The position numbers were made by a program, and so were the translations under genes. A stretch of DNA of 64,000 nt from Streptomyces sp. NBC_00569 (GTDB lineage Bacteria > Actinomycetota > Actinomycetes > Streptomycetales > Streptomycetaceae). The stretch spans positions 5,371,001 to 5,435,000 of the forward strand of contig NZ_CP107783.1 in the NCBI RefSeq assembly GCF_036345255.1, in the 5' to 3' direction. This document shows positions 63,148 through 64,000 of the stretch, piece by piece. The notes beneath the pieces were generated by a model, which searched no databases, had not been told where the DNA came from, and saw only the letters and a list, made by a program, of their open reading frames with translations. How positions within the stretch are numbered: the first letter of the stretch is position 1; every line of letters begins with the position of its first letter.

Positions 63148-63999
63148 TCAGACGGCCGCGGCCGCGGGCACCGGTTCTGCCGACGCCCCGCCCTCCGCGA
63201 CGATCCGGCTCTTCGCCAGCGACGGCTGGTCCTGCACGGGCGAAAGATGCCGCCCGAGCCGCACCGCGAGGACCGTGATCCCCAGCGAGAACAGCACGAA
63301 CGTCACGATGTACGGACCGTGCAGCGCGGCCCCCATGGGCCCGCCGACCGCCGGACCGACGGCCAGAGCGAGCTGCTTGACCAGCGCGAACGCCGAGTTG
63401 TACTGCCCGACCATCCCGGCCGGCGCCAGATCGGCGACCAGCGGGGCCACGGTCGGCGACAGCATCGCCTCACCGAGACCGAACAGCGCGTACGTCGAGA
63501 TGAACGCGGCCGTAGCCATGGCCTGGCTGCCGTGCCCCACACCCGCGTACCCGGCCGCGAGCCATGCGATCGCCCACACGAGCCCGACCGCGGCGATCAC
63601 CCGGGACCGCCTGCGCCGCTCGACGAACTTCAGGACCGCGAACTGCGCGACCACGATCATCGCGGTGTTGGCGGCGAGCGCGATGCCCAGCGTCGACGGG
63701 GAGATCCCTGCCGCCTCCACGCCGTACGCGCTCAGGCCCGACTCGAACTGCCCGTAGCAGGCGAAGAACAGCACGAACCCGAGGACGCACAGCTGCACCA
63801 TCGCCCGGTGCCGGAACAGCGCCCGCAGCCCGCCGCCCGCCCCGGAGCCACCCTTCGGCACCGCTCCGCCGATCGTCGGCGCGTACGGCATCCGCACGAA
63901 ACCCACGACCCCGGCGAGCACCAGGAACATCACGGCCTCGATACCGAAGAGCAGCGTGAAGCTCGACGGGCGGCTCTCGTCGACGATCTGACCGCCGAT
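63148..63999 (-). CDS. MFS transporter, C-terminal part (5' end outside window)
   Basis: 284 C-terminal residues are visible; the frame is open to the window edge. About seven hydrophobic helices, with YAPTIGGAVPKGG in a central loop and VERRRRSRVIAAVGLVWAIAWLAAGYAG, then FGLGEAMLSPTVAPLVADLAPAGMVGQYNSAFALVKQLALAVGPAVGG (the typical MFS helix 10-11 region), fit a drug-type major facilitator. It converges with the phosphatase gene, 13 bp between stops. Confidence 0.85.
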   Translation of the reverse strand: MGGQIVDESRPSSFTLLFGIEAVMFLVLAGVVGFVRMPYAPTIGGAVPKGGSGAGGGLRALFRHRAMVQLCVLGFVLFFACYGQFESGLSAYGVEAAGISPSTLGIALAANTAMIVVAQFAVLKFVERRRRSRVIAAVGLVWAIAWLAAGYAGVGHGSQAMATAAFISTYALFGLGEAMLSPTVAPLVADLAPAGMVGQYNSAFALVKQLALAVGPAVGGPMGAALHGPYIVTFVLFSLGITVLAVRLGRHLSPVQDQPSLAKSRIVAEGGASAEPVPAAAAV

Positions 64000-64000
64000 G

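Overview
The window reads as chromosomal DNA from a Streptomyces (high-GC Actinobacteria). Base composition is strongly GC-biased with G/C at most third codon positions. GTG starts and strong purine-rich ribosome binding sites are common. Hallmark genes include bldC, an Lsr2 paralogue (lsrL), valine dehydrogenase, an AtrA-type TetR regulator and an AfsR-like SARP. The gene order matches what I recall of the S. coelicolor SCO4067-SCO4121 core region, so most of the window is conserved core and not an island. I see no transposase, integrase, phage gene, rRNA or CRISPR array.

Layout. (1) 1-20.2 kb: the tail of dnaX, then most of the de novo purine pathway in separate blocks: purD, purC, the overlapping purS-purQ-purL operon, purF and purM. 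Between these blocks lie a degenerate M48-like membrane protein, an N,N-dimethylformamidase-like protein, a translationally coupled four-gene unit (ABC ATPase, permease, sensor kinase, response regulator), three tRNA-Gly genes, lsrL, a mycothiol-dependent isomerase-like protein and a META-domain lipoprotein. (2) 20.2-25 kb: a DUF3073 protein, vdh, an unknown conserved gene, bldC with a structured leader, a small Zn-motif protein, and a repeat-rich stretch next to tRNA-Asp. (3) 25-43 kb: hrpA, a YhgE-like membrane protein, a Phe-Asp-Glu tRNA cluster, a membrane metallophosphoesterase, a small zincin, a DEAD-box helicase with an RGG-like tail, an amino-acid permease, tRNA-Lys, an MgtA-type P-ATPase, a TerB protein, initiator tRNA and a membrane PP2C phosphatase. 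(4) 42.5-50 kb: a c-di-AMP riboswitch in front of an M23 peptidase, an aldo/keto reductase, a PrsW protease, trmB, a minisatellite, an L-2-hydroxyglutarate oxidase and a sporulation-type regulator. (5) 50-64 kb: an asparagine-synthetase-like enzyme lacking the glutaminase cysteine, a SARP/NB-ARC regulator, a membrane-spanning ECF sigma hybrid, atrA, a type II NADH dehydrogenase, a PAS-PP2C-ATPase phosphatase and the end of an MFS transporter.

How the parts relate. Purine synthesis runs from PRPP through PurF, PurD, PurSQL, PurM and PurC. Development and antibiotic control is dense: bldC, lsrL, the SCO4114-like regulator, the SARP, the sigma hybrid and atrA. Cell-wall control appears as c-di-AMP-gated M23 hydrolase expression. 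A tRNA-Gly(TCC) with altered D- and T-loops may be linked to wall glycine.

Most worth a second look: the unusual tRNA-Gly (11.4 kb), the sigma/NPCBM hybrid (56.4-58.4 kb), the asparagine-synthetase-like protein (51-53 kb), the higher-order minisatellite (47.3-47.6 kb) and the tRNA-Asp 3'-end duplication (24.6-24.8 kb). Names rest on motif reading and remembered synteny; no database search was possible.
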